Shown piece by piece: positions 37,543 through 49,138 of a stretch of 64,000 nucleotides of DNA. This stretch comes from Prunus persica (lineage: Eukaryota > Streptophyta > Magnoliopsida > Rosales > Rosaceae). The position numbers were made by a program, and so were the translations under genes. Within the stretch, counting starts at the first letter, position 1, and each line of letters begins with the position of its first letter. The notes under the pieces were generated by a model. That model ran no database searches. It had not been told where the DNA came from and was given only the letters and a program-made list of their open reading frames with translations. The stretch spans positions 22,250,442-22,314,441 of the forward strand of contig NC_034016.1 in NCBI RefSeq assembly GCF_000346465.2, written 5' to 3'.

Positions 37543-38898
37543 AACTCAGTCTCTCACAGTTTCTCAGTTGGACTGAGAGAGTGGGGAAGATAAGCTTCCT
37601 GATGAGAGAGAAGTCAATGAGTGTTGGGTGAGATTTGGAAAACAATTGGGAAAGATAGCAAGGCATGTGCAGAAAACTTGCAGATTTGAGAGTGTTTGAC
37701 ATGTGATGTGATGTGAGAAGGCGATGCTAAAGCAGAGCAGTTGCTAATTGGGAAAGTGGGTTGTTACTCGTTAAAAAATAACAGATAATCATAATCCATG
37801 TACTTGTCTGGCCTTTTAAAAAATTGCAATATTGTTGACGGAATTGACTACGTAACTACAAATACATGTAAAATGACAGGTATAGCCTCATTTGATTTCA
37901 ATTACTACGTGTCATTCCATTTTCTACACAAGATAGCATGGCCAGAGTCGGAGAATATGGCATGCTTTCAACAAATTATTTATGAAAATACACACCTAAA
38001 ATTGCTCAAATGTACAAAAGTTGCAAATCACAACATATTTATTTAGCCTTGCTTGTGAACTCTTCTTCCTCTTCTACTTTTTATCCCAATTCTTAGCTTA
38101 ATTAACAACAAGAATCCCCATCTCGCGTCAAAGTAAACTGGGCAACCCTTGATAATCAGATTCTCCTAATATGTCGTCGTTGGCTTTGCTTCTCTTGGAA
38201 GTGATACTATCTATCACTTTTGGGAATATGTGAAATGAAATGAAGGGGTTACAACTTACATTATACATAAACACCAGAAGAAGAGGAGCATTGCAAAACA
38301 CTAGTCTTCTCACAAACATATCCATATCTCGTGACCACATATTAAAATAATTATATAAGTAAATGGAGAGAGAAATTGATTGAATTGACAATTTAGATCC
38401 TATCTTGCGAGTTGTGACGATGTTTTTGTTGTTGGGTGGGATTAAAATATCAGCCACAGCCGCTCCTGCTCTCATCCTGAGCTGGATGGATCGTAACCCT
38501 TAACCCACCAACTTGTCTAGCACACAATCTGGTGTTTGCACTAAAACATGTCATTAGTCATACATCGAAAGAAGCAAATGTTTTCAAGTTTTTCAGCAAG
38601 GAAAAAAAAACAAAAAAGATTGCGCCATTGAACAAAACAAATGTTGTAGAGAAGAGATAGACCGAGCTGCATGAAAATAAAGGTCCACTAGAACCCCAAA
38701 CATGGTACGCAAAAACCCAGCCTGTTAATACATCAATTCAGCCCAGAAGCCTGATTGTTCCAAATATATATTAAAAAGTAAAAATGTGGTTTACTGATAC
38801 ACACATGACATCCAATTAAAATTCCGCAGACATCTAATCTACATGTGAAAATGATGGTGGTTGCTGAGTTGAGTTGAGATGAGAGACCATTTTAAGTT
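37543..38898. other. Spacer, TBL copy 3 promoter to SMP-30-like 3' end
   Basis: Non-coding. It shares blocks with the region upstream of copy 2, including GCAGAGCAGTTGCT near 37733 and TGGATCGTAACCCTT near 38485, which supports duplication of the whole interval. No gene is seen. Confidence 0.55.
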
Positions 38899-41305
38899 TC
38901 AAGCAGAAAAGACTGCCTCAACAAGGGTATGCGTCTTCTTAGGGTATCCCAGGCCAACCATGTGGTTGAGATACACCTTCCCATCCTTCACAGTTGCTGC
39001 TGTGGCCAACCGATGCTTCGGCCCCGAGAAGGTTCCCACTACCGAAGCTGTCTCCCAGCCATCAGAGCTCTCCACTAACCTAGCAGAAGGGTTCCCAGCA
39101 ACTACAATCTTGGTGGGAGACAGTAGCTCTAGACCATCTCCAAATGTTAGCGGTCCTCCAACTACCTTAATTAGCTTCACTTCCTCTCCCTTTGCTAGAT
39201 CAATCTTGAACAAATTGCCGCTGAAAGTGTGAATAACTATCAAGAACCCATCTGGGTGGTAAACAATTCCGTTCAGCCCAACCAAGTTTCTGTACCACTC
39301 CTTTTCAGTGAAGAGAGGACTTCTGATTATTGATAGGAACTTGCCGTCCACTCCAACCTTCCAAATTTTACTGGCTTTGCAATCTGTTACATATGCATTA
39401 CCTTCTACATCAACTGCAACATCATCTGCGAATGATTTTTCATCACCTACATCCACATCCACATCCACATCCACAAACAAATGAGAAAAATATGTTATAA
39501 AACAACACCCTATAAACTGGAATCATGCTTTGACATTGAATACTAATCCATTATCCATATCAATCAAAGGATGCAAGAATGTGGGAAGTTGGATAAAACA
39601 ATATTTGAACAATTCTCCATAAATTTTTTCTTCCTTCTTTCTCAATACCTGATTAAAAAGATGCTAGTAATAAACAAACTGGACCATCTATCTAAGTTCA
39701 GCATTCCAATTCAGTTGGTGAGCCATCCAGAAAGGACATTAGAATAAAATTTCCGTTTCTTGATACATTTACATTAGAAGAAAAATTACATTTTCTTAAT
39801 ACATTTGTCATCCTTGGATAGGGAGGACTAGATTCAAGTATTCACTAAGGCCTGGTTTGTTAGGGAGGACTAGACTAGACTATACTAGCAAAATGTCTAA
39901 CATTTCATGTGCAATCAAGGCATAATATTGATATTGTTGTCTAACTTGAAGGATGAAGGAGGACTATTTATAAGAGGTTGATGAGTAAAATTTATCCCTC
40001 ATAATATCCCAACATTTTCAAGGGACTAGGGGGATAAGTTATTAAAATATAGGCATTTTGCTAGTCTAGTGCCCTCTCTGTATCAAACAAGCCCTAAAGG
40101 TAAAAAATGAACAGCCACATTTATTTAAATGGTATCTCACTTAATAAGTCATTTAATTTAAGGACCAATTAGTGCTTCGGTAATATAATGCATTTCCTAA
40201 TCACATCGCCTTGCCTTCCCTTGCCACATCTTGTACGAAAAGCCTCACGCGAATCCTACCATTGTGAAATATGTGTTGTGGTGGGATATATGGTAAGAAA
40301 AGGTCACGTCTCTATTTTAGCGGATATAACAAAAAGCAGAAAAATGAAAACCCCATGCCTACGCCTCTTCTGGATTCAACAAGTCACAACCCCCACGTCT
40401 ACACGATTATTTGAAATAAAAAAGATAACAGGTGGACCTGTGACCTGTCAGCATCTGTCATTCATTAGTTTGATCAATTATTACTACCCAACTCCTAAAG
40501 ATATTTAAGGGAAAATCACACACCTACCACTACAGCTTAGCAGACAATACCATAAAGTTTAGTTTTTGGGAAATAAATACCAATTTACCAAACCATATGT
40601 ATGCTCTTTACATTTTAAGATATTTGATTTACCTGAATTAGATAAGTCCAGCTACTGACACGACACTGAGGGAATAGCATGGCATGACAAAAGCGTAATA
40701 ATTTAACCAACTTTCCAAGATTCATAACTCCATCGCAGTCAAACTTTTATGTGGGCTTGCCCCCAATTAAATACAGAAAACGGTAAAGTATGTACAGTAA
40801 AAGCAAACGCGCAACGGCCCAGATCCAATATCAATAAACACGGAAAAAGACAACCCAAAAAAATCTTACTTGGGCCACTGAGCTGGGTGAGAAAGACCCT
40901 CTCCCACGTGGACAAGTCGTAGGCGGCCAGCGCACCGTAGCGGTTTCCCTTAACGTCGGCAGTGGCGACTAGGAGGCGATTCCTGGGGCGGTCGATGACG
41001 AGTCCCAGCGAAGCATTTCCAGCCAAGTCAACGTGTTTGACCACGGCCACTTCCTGCAAAACTTTGTGATCTTCGTCCTCGGGCACGGGAATCTCGCCGA
41101 TGCCGCCGCCCAAGAACGAGACGAGGAAGCGACGGTTCAGATCGTCCCACTTGGCGCACTCTCGGAGCCAGCCGGTGCTGTGGTAGTGGTACACGTGGGT
41201 GGTGGGTTTGGCCAACTCCAAGGATATTAGGTAACCTATTGGTATGGCTGAGAGTAGGAAGAAGATCACCAGGAATTTGAGGGAGCACAGTGAAGAGCAG
41301 GCCAT
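38899..41305 (-). CDS. SMP-30/gluconolactonase-like beta-propeller protein
   Basis: Two exons on the minus strand, 41305-40870 and 39446-38899, giving 327 aa. An N-terminal hydrophobic segment (about residues 10-30) is a signal anchor or signal peptide. The rest reads as a six-bladed propeller of the SMP-30/calcium-dependent phosphotriesterase superfamily, with repeated Asp-Gly and Asn-Ala strand motifs (DVAVDVEGNAYVTD, NGIVYHPDGFLIV, FGDGLELLSPTKIVV). Plant members are secretory or extracellular and mostly of unknown substrate. I start at the ATG at 41305 (MACSSLCS). The 1.4-kb intron contains a MITE. In the intron just before exon 2 is a short GGATGT/CCACAT repeat (39451-39475). Confidence 0.88.
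39849..40094. mobile_element. PIF/Harbinger-type MITE (Tourist-like)
   Basis: A 246-bp element in the intron of the SMP-30-like gene, flanked by TAA on both sides (39846-39848 and 40095-40097), the 3-bp target duplication typical of PIF/Harbinger. The ends are imperfect inverted repeats: GGCCTGGTTTGTTAGGGAGG on the left and the complement of CTCTGTATCAAACAAGCCC on the right. There is no coding capacity. The superfamily call rests on the duplication and end sequence. Confidence 0.75.
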
Positions 41306-43030
41306 GCTGCTCAATTCTTGATTTTCTGGGGTTTTGGCTTTTTGGCCTCTTTTGGGTTCGTCTTCGTCACTTGTGTGTGTTTAGGTGAATGAAGAGTGGG
41401 GAGTGGCTTCCTCTTCTTCTTCCTCTTCATAAACAAATAAATATAGAAGATGTTCATAAAAAACCCAAAACCCAAGGGTGAAAAGAACGAGGTTCGCTCT
41501 TTTTAATTTTTTTCTATACTAATTATTCTATACTATGAGTCCCCACTTGGATAAATGATCGTAGAGGGTACTAAAATATTGCTACTTAAGTGTACATATT
41601 ATAATATGGATAGATGACTTAGCTATAATTTATTATTTTATAATATAGTTGGTGATATTAATAAATATATATTATATTATAATACGTGAACGAGTTAAAT
41701 TCTAAATCATCATACTAAACTATAATTTTTAGATGTTGATACTATATTATAATTACTCAAGCAGTTTCAACGTACACAATAAAAAGAATAAATGCGAAAT
41801 TTGCTTTTCCGTCTCTATTTTTTTCCCCAATAAATAACAATTATATAAGAAACAAAAAAGGAAAATGATTAATACATTATGGTATTTGTTTGGTGTAGAT
41901 TCATATTATATGGATGTTACCTGAACTAATGCAGAGCCTATGTTCCGTGTATGATATTAATATATAGTAAATGATAATTAACAAGAAATATACGTAAAAT
42001 GAGAAAGAAAGAAAAAGAAAGTTCAACGTTTAGTGTTTTGTCCGTAAGTGCATGCTGGATGTCTAGCATTTCTCCGTTTAGCATCCACAGAAAAAGTAAT
42101 ATTCATTCATACATACACGAAGGTGTCTCATTTACCAACCAAAACAATAATCCAAAAGTGTCTCTGTCTTCGTGATGTACGTAATTGTTTTAGAAAATCT
42201 GCTCTGCAGCTTTTTTTTTGGTAAATAAATTTGTTACTTATTTTATTTTTTTGGTCTGAAAAAGAATGGCAGACCTATTCAGAAAGGCTGACATCTGGCA
42301 TTTCCAATATGGATTCAATATTAGAGTGCTGTAAAATATCCAGATTTGGTTGTTGAAAACTGAGGCTGCCAGTGCTCGGTATTAAAGTCCCACCAAATAC
42401 CCATTTCGCTGTGTCATTTGCCTGCCAATTACGACCATTGACTATAATTTTGCACCATAAGCAACCGACACTAAAATAATTCCAAATGTGGAAAATGATG
42501 GTGTTTTTTTAATAAGAAACACAACTAAAGCTTTTTCTCAGAAAAGTAGTCACACCTAAGCTGCTATAAACAAACAATTAAATAGCAAATCAAACGGGCT
42601 ACGGAATATCAAATTATCAATACTGAAATTTGACTTAAATGAAAATATCTGTAGTATACAAAACCCTGCCGCTTAACATAAAATATACGTATTCTATTTT
42701 ATAGAACATCTGCTTCAATAATAAAAAAAGAAACATAAAATATACGTATTTTCAAGACTATGTTTCGTAGAAGAATACGAACGAAGACATCAAATGGGCT
42801 AAATCAGACTCGCATGCGCAGTAAACTTTGTAAAGACTCAAAGCCCACAAGGAATCAACAAACACTAGTGCATTATAAAGCCGAACCTTATAATAGGACA
42901 CTATAAAGCCCACAAATAAACAACATTTCAGGGCAGAAAGGAGATTTCACAATTAAGAACGAAGTGCCTACACTACGGAGCAGGGCAGGCTCACAGCCCA
43001 TCAGTTGACAAACAATTGAAATTTGTGGGA
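41306..43030. other. Divergent promoter region, SMP-30-like and COX5C genes
   Basis: AT-rich spacer between divergent genes, with TA-rich stretches near 41590-41760 that could be an old MITE, though I find no clear ends. No gene is supported. Confidence 0.45.
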
Positions 43031-43096
43031 AGCCCCAATTTTTGGTTCACAATCTCACAACCGTTTCTTGTTGTCGCAGCCTCCTTCTCGTCTCAG

Positions 43097-43927
43097 GTAA
43101 AACCCTAACATCGACGGCCGCACTTGACTCTTTTGTTTTGATTTTTCTTTTCCTCTTATTATTCTCTTTGAACTATCAAATCGTGTTTATAGGGTTTGTC
43201 TGAAATGATTTCCTTACTTTGCTATTTGAATCCAATTACTTTGCGTTTCTAGTAGATTCGATCTGGATTTTCGTGTTGTTTTTACTTATCTGTTTGATTC
43301 ACCTGAAAATGTATTATAAAATTCGATCTTGGGATGAAGGGTTTGGAGAAAACCAAACTCTGGACCCCAGCAAGCATGTAACACACTTGTAAAACTTTCA
43401 TGGATTGTACAAACAGGTTTAGATCCTAACTAAAATATATTGTGTCATGCCAAACTCATTTTGTGGATAACCTTTTTGTTCTGAAAGTTTCCCATAGTTT
43501 TTAACTTTTTGGGCATCCTATCAAAAGATTAAATTTTGAGGCGTAAACTTTGTTGCCAAAGTGTGATACTGGTCTGTTTAGTTATGTTCTTGTATACGTT
43601 TTCCTACGGGGACACACTCCTTATTGATAAAGCCACAAAAATCCTAGTCCTGTTTTGGGTTCAATCCCAGGTGGTGTCCCTTTGTTGCCCAACTTCAAAC
43701 GAAGTTCTTAAATATGTACTGAAACTAACTTCAACTTGTTAGTGGATTTTATAACAGAGTAATATCTAATCCAAGTTTCTGTTCTGAAATTAGTCTGAAC
43801 GATGTTAAATGCATAAATTTCAGCGTTAGTTTGAATGCAATAGGCTTGTTGCTTGTTGATATGTTTCATTTTAGCTTTGAGCCTAATCGTGCAAGCATAA
43901 TGAGAATATGAAACTCTTCTATTGCAG
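43097..43927 (+). other. Leader (5'-UTR) intron of COX5C
   Basis: Donor CGTCTCAG|GTAAAACC and acceptor CTCTTCTATTGCAG|ATCAAG bracket 831 bases of T-rich non-coding sequence just upstream of the start codon. Plant COX5C genes are known for long leader introns that raise expression, so the position is expected. Inferred from splice signals and family knowledge. Confidence 0.75.
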
Positions 43928-43937
43928 ATCAAGCGGA

Positions 43938-44129
43938 ATGGCTGGTCATAAGATTGCTCATGCCACACTGAAAGGACCAAGTGTTGTCAAGGAGATCTGT
44001 TACGGCATGGTGATTGCTTTGGCTGCTGGAAGCCTTTGGAAAATGCATCACTGGAATGAGCAGAGGAAAGTGAAGGTGTTCTATGACTTGCTTGAAAAAG
44101 GTGAAATTAGTGTTGTTGCTGACGAATAG
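43938..44129 (+). CDS. COX5C: Cytochrome c oxidase subunit 5C
   Basis: A 63-aa protein, MAGHKIAHATLKGPSVVKE onward, with one membrane segment (about 19-38, ICYGMVIALAAGSLWKMHHW) and a C-terminal WNEQRKVKVFYDLLEKGEISVV. This is the plant nuclear-encoded subunit Vc of mitochondrial complex IV, in the inner membrane. Length and sequence match the family closely. The coding exon is unbroken; the start follows a probable leader intron at 43097-43927. Confidence 0.96.
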   Translation: MAGHKIAHATLKGPSVVKEICYGMVIALAAGSLWKMHHWNEQRKVKVFYDLLEKGEISVVADE

Positions 44130-44436
44130 ATAGTTTCCATCATGATTTGATGGACGGCTTCAACAGTGTATTAATCAGTCTCTCCTTTCCATGGCTCTTG
44201 AACTTGAGATGAGCTTAGTTTGGGTATTGAAATAATAAGTTTACCGTACTATTGTGCGCTACAGTATTGTTTCAAATTAATGTTGTTGATATTTGTTGCT
44301 CCCTTGTGATTGCATTTATGGGATGTTATATGGTTGTTTTCTAATGAATCAAGCGTGGTAATTTTCATGAGGATTATGCGTTTCTCATTTCCAAACTCTC
44401 TCGAATACAATTAGGTGCACTGAAGGAAGGTGGGTT

Positions 44437-45333
44437 TTGAGGTGTCAAACGGGACGGGCCAGCCCAGCACGGCACGAGCCCAGTCCGTTTAAATGAGGTA
44501 TGGCACGAGCACGAATATTAATGGGTCGTGCTCAGCACGGCAAGAAAACTTGGGCCGGGCCAGGATCAAAAAATAAGGTCCAATGGACTATGGGCCGGGC
44601 TTGGCCCGAGCACGCTTCAAGCACGGCACGCCCAAGCACGACCTACTTAACATTTTTTTATTTCTCAAAAGTCAAAATGCAATAATTTGACATCTAATGT
44701 CATTGTTTATATGTTTTTTTTTAAAAATCATAAATATATATTAGATGTCTTTTATTTTAGGGAAATTACTTGGGTCCTTAATTAATTAAACATATCAATT
44801 ACAAATTAATTAAACAACATTGGACTTGATATCTAATCAGTACATATGACATATACGCTTCTCTTATAATCAAAGCAAGACATTTTTTCACATATAAAAT
44901 AATAAGTTGTTTAAAAATGAAAAGTTGAAGTGGACTTTGTGGAATTGGACGCTTTTTGCCCTCCAACATTTCATATTGTTTGGATGTTTGATTGATTAAT
45001 GTTTTTAAATAGTTCATCATTTCTTGCCTCTAATTATATTTTTAATGTTTATAATTTGAATTATCTAGTGGAAAAAAAAAATCAAATTAAATGGATTGGT
45101 TTTTGGGCTCGAGTATGGCATGAGCACGAGCATGGGCACGACACGAGCCCGGTCCAGCCAGTTTCAATATGGACATGGGCTTTGGGCCAGGCCGAGATTA
45201 ATGATTTTACTAAATGGGCCAGCACAGCACAACTCAATAAATTAAATGGGCCGACCTGGCCCGACACGAAAACGTTAAAAGCACGAGTTTAAATGAGATG
45301 AGCCGGCCCGGCACGGCCCATTTGACACCTCTA
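44437..45333. mobile_element. Non-autonomous hAT-type DNA transposon
   Basis: An 897-bp element flanked by a perfect 8-bp target duplication GGTGGGTT (44429-44436 and 45334-45341). Terminal inverted repeats are TTGAGGTGTCAAACGGG on the left and the complement of CCCATTTGACACCTCTA on the right. Subterminal GC-rich blocks are packed with GCACGGC/GAGCACG and GGGCC motifs, around an AT-rich centre (about 44650-45085). There is no transposase frame. The 8-bp duplication and end sequence are hAT (Ac/Ds) hallmarks. It lies just downstream of COX5C. Confidence 0.9.
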
Positions 45334-45341
45334 GGTGGGTT

Positions 45342-46078
45342 AATGTTACAAATTCAAGAATACCATTGACATTCGTCAAATTATAATTGGATTTATAATA
45401 GTATAGATTGAAAAAATTAAATAAATGTAGCTCTTCAATAGCGCATGCGATGCGATAGTCTGCATAAATAGTTTTTGTTATTTTTCATTAAAGAGCTTTA
45501 TTTATGGTACATAAGCAAGCCTAAACCTACCTGCCCCTAACCCTCCTATCCAAACATTGGCTACTCAACATCGGCAATGCTGAAAGGATTTTGGACCGCA
45601 AGAAGTTTGGGATACAATTTCAAATAATACATCGATCGATATTGTTACAAATACAAATTTCACTTCGACGAGGAAGCATCTTGCAAATAATAATACATCA
45701 CTATTGTTACAAACGCAAATTTGCCCTTGGACGACGAAGCATCTGTGTTGTTGTGTATCATTTGTACGCCACATTGATGTGCAAACCAGAGTCCTCACAA
45801 GCCAAGATCAGCAATTTATTCTACACCATATCAATTATGAGAGAAACAAATAAGAAAAAACCCACAACTTAAGAAAAGGACCTATTATTCATCAACATTT
45901 ACATAGGTATGTATGTACATATATATAAATGTTTGAAGAGAAGTTCTGAGACACCAAGGCTTGGATTTATTTAGAGCTTAGCATAAAGGTAATGTGAAAG
46001 AATTCAAGTACTTATCTTGCTTCTTTTCATTTCAGAGTTATTTCTGTTATCTCCTCTATTTCTATAACAGTAAATAAA
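45342..46078. other. Spacer between hAT element and glutamyl endopeptidase gene
   Basis: AT-rich, non-coding. A short imperfect duplication involves CAAATAATACATCG/CAAATAATAATACATCAC ATTGTTACAAA (about 45620-45720). No gene is seen. Confidence 0.4.
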
Positions 46079-49000
46079 TTACCATAACAATGACCTTGGC
46101 AACGAGTCAAATCCTTCATGCTCAGTATTTGACACCTCTGGGCCACTGCCTCCACTAGCAGCAATTGCTTTGCTTTCAGAGTCTGTAGATACTGTGCCTG
46201 AGTTGTCTTTACTCACATCAGGATCTACATTTACAGTGGAAGTGTGTGACACGCAATATTTCTGCAACCATCTATCAGTTTCCCACAGCACATGCATGAT
46301 GCTCTCTCTTGAAGCATAGCCATGGCTCTCGTAGGGAAGAATCACAAGGCGGCAAAGAGCACCATGACCTTTCAGAGCATTAAAGAAACGATCCGACTGC
46401 ATAGCACATAAGTTGCCAACTCATAAACAAGAAGAAATTCATCATTCCACTAAGCACAAAGAGGGGGAAAAATGGTTTTTCATGTTGTCAAAGAGTTGAA
46501 CAAATTAAACCGATCAAAGGTTCCCTCTCATGAAAGAGTGAAAGAATGAGAGGGCATGAAGGACCTTTCCTTTTTCTTTTTGAGAGGGCATAAAGGATGT
46601 TGTGAACACAGTAGTTAACAGCAATGCAGTAAAGGGGTGAAGGTTTACCTGCATGGTTAATGTTCCGGAATTACTGTCTTCTTCTCCATGGATAAGCAAG
46701 ATTGGTTTCTTAATTTTATTAGCTGACATGAAAGGACTCATTTTTACATAAGTACTAGTCGCCTCCCAAAGAGTTCTATCCTCATTCTACACCAATAAAC
46801 TAAAGAGTCAAGCCATGAAAACAAAAGGTAAAGTATTTACATGGGGATAATATCATGGCAAGAGAAGATATCATAGGGATAATATCATGGCAAGAGAAGA
46901 TATCAAAACACATGGATATATATTTAAATCAACTTCTGGTAAGGTACCTGAAAACCAAAAGGAGTAAGTGTTCTGTTGTAAGCACCAGATCGAGCAATTC
47001 CGCAAGAGAAAAGATGAGGGGCATGTGCCAAGAGGTTTGCAGTCATGAATGCCCCATATGAATGTCCCCCAACAGCAATTTTGTTTGGATGAGCAACCTT
47101 AGTAAGTGTAGCACCAAAAGAGGTTTTAGGTAAAGATTTCAAATTCAGAAACTTGCTAAAAAAGTTCACACTGCAAAAATGAAGTTGCTTACTCCTCGTC
47201 GAACAACTTCCTCCACAGCAGCCTCTGCGCTTGCAACCAATTGCTCCACATACCTGGCAAAGTATAAGCATTATAATTCATTTGATCCATTGTTTCCTGG
47301 TTAATAATGCCATGAATTTATGTTATATGGATCATCTTCTGTCACTAAACTTATGAGAAATGCTTACGAGTTCATGAAGAACATTAATTATGACTGGAAG
47401 CAGAAACCCATGTTAATACGTATGCGACTAAAACGTTACCTATCATTTGCTTCATCATCACCCTCGCCAATTATAGGAATTGTTGGTCCAGATAGAATAG
47501 CAAACCTGCAGGATTTGGAGCAATCAAAAAGAGGTCCAGCATGTTTAAAACAATCCAGACACCAAAAGGTCCAATACAAATAAGAACCAAACGAACAATA
47601 GAAACACCAAAACATAGTAAGAAATGAGAAGAGTAATGCATGCCTTCGAGCTAGCCAGAGGAGAGCGGATGTTGGACCTATGCCAGCAAATTCATTAGGA
47701 GAACCACGAACTTGTCCAGCAGCCTCTTTGCTTTTGAATTCTCCAGGGTAAGACCAGACTAGACATGGAAGAGGGCCATCTCTGGATGGATCATAGCCTG
47801 GTGGAAGGTATAACGTTGCAGTCAGTTGAACCCCATCCTTTCTCTGGTACTTGACCATCTCTTTCTGTAATGATGCCAGCTGTGGATATGGATGAGGGAA
47901 ATTTGTAATTTGGAATGCTTTCTTTTCTGGCCAGCTTAGGATATAATACTGGGTGTTTTCAGTTTTTGACTCTTTGGAAGTCAATATTTTCAAGTGATCA
48001 ATGGGCAGATCTCCTTCTTTCTCATCAGACATCAAAGCAACAACAGTCTCATAATACTTTTCTTTGTCACTCTTCCATATTCTTTCTTTATTGCCTGTAT
48101 TTCTGAAAGAATTTGGTTTATGCCACCACAGCACGAATAAGCACTTGAAGAACGAAACAGAAACAAGAAATTATAAAAAACCTACATGTCAAACAAATCC
48201 AAGAATGGGATGTTTCCCTCTGGTGTAGCACCATTTCCATTCAGTAGTATATAAGTGCCTTCCTCATTTTCTTTCTTTACTTTTGCAAGCACATACGTCC
48301 CAGCAGGAGTTCTCCGCAGCATAGGAGAGCCAGGATCTGAATATACATCTTCGAACGACCTATCAAATAGGATGCGCGGACTGACATCATTCGATCCAGG
48401 AGAAATCACCCAGGTTCTCGTTCTCCGTGTTTTGTACCAAGACTCATAAACTAGAGCCAATGAATCATCAGACCAAGAAATCCCTCTGTGAAATTCAAAA
48501 GTTCAAATGCATCAAAACAAGTATGGCTAGTGTTGGGCCCACCATGAAGTATTTATGCTTCCTTAGCACAATTTTAGAAGTCTTTAGAAATACATTGCCC
48601 TTTGGAAACATCATTCTTTCAAAAATCCCAATAAAACAGACATATGAAAAGGTTGAAATAATTTTCCAGCACACATCCACCATCAATGCCAATAGAAGAT
48701 AAAAATTAATAGCTTAAATGCATACCCATAGCGGAGATCAAGTTTGTGCAAGATCGTTGCCCCTTCACCTTCTAGTGGCTCAGCAGGCTGTGTATAAATT
48801 ATATCGCGTGGAGAAACGTCCACTTTCGCATCTCCTTCATCTTGGGTCTCCACCCTAGTAAGTTCACAAAGTCAAAAAGGTAACTGAAACCATATACACA
48901 AACTACTCTGTACAAGTTATAGAAGAAAGCTTAGATAGTTTAGTAACAATGATGTGGAATTAAAACACAGTATAGACTGTCATTCTACTTTTTCATTTTT

Positions 49001-49090
49001 CGAGCGCATGTGTTAGAAATTTATTTAACTAATTAACGTTTAGAAAACTACTCTTTTATAGAGAGTCCTCATTGAGTACTTGACGTGATA

Positions 49091-49138
<48 letters not shown>

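Noticed and set aside
41305..41314. Earlier start of the SMP-30-like protein at 41314
   Set aside because: The codon there is TTG. The first ATG is at 41305 and starts a normal signal-like N-terminus.
41590..41770. Possible AT-rich MITE upstream of COX5C
   Set aside because: TA-rich words recur, but I could not find paired ends or a target duplication.
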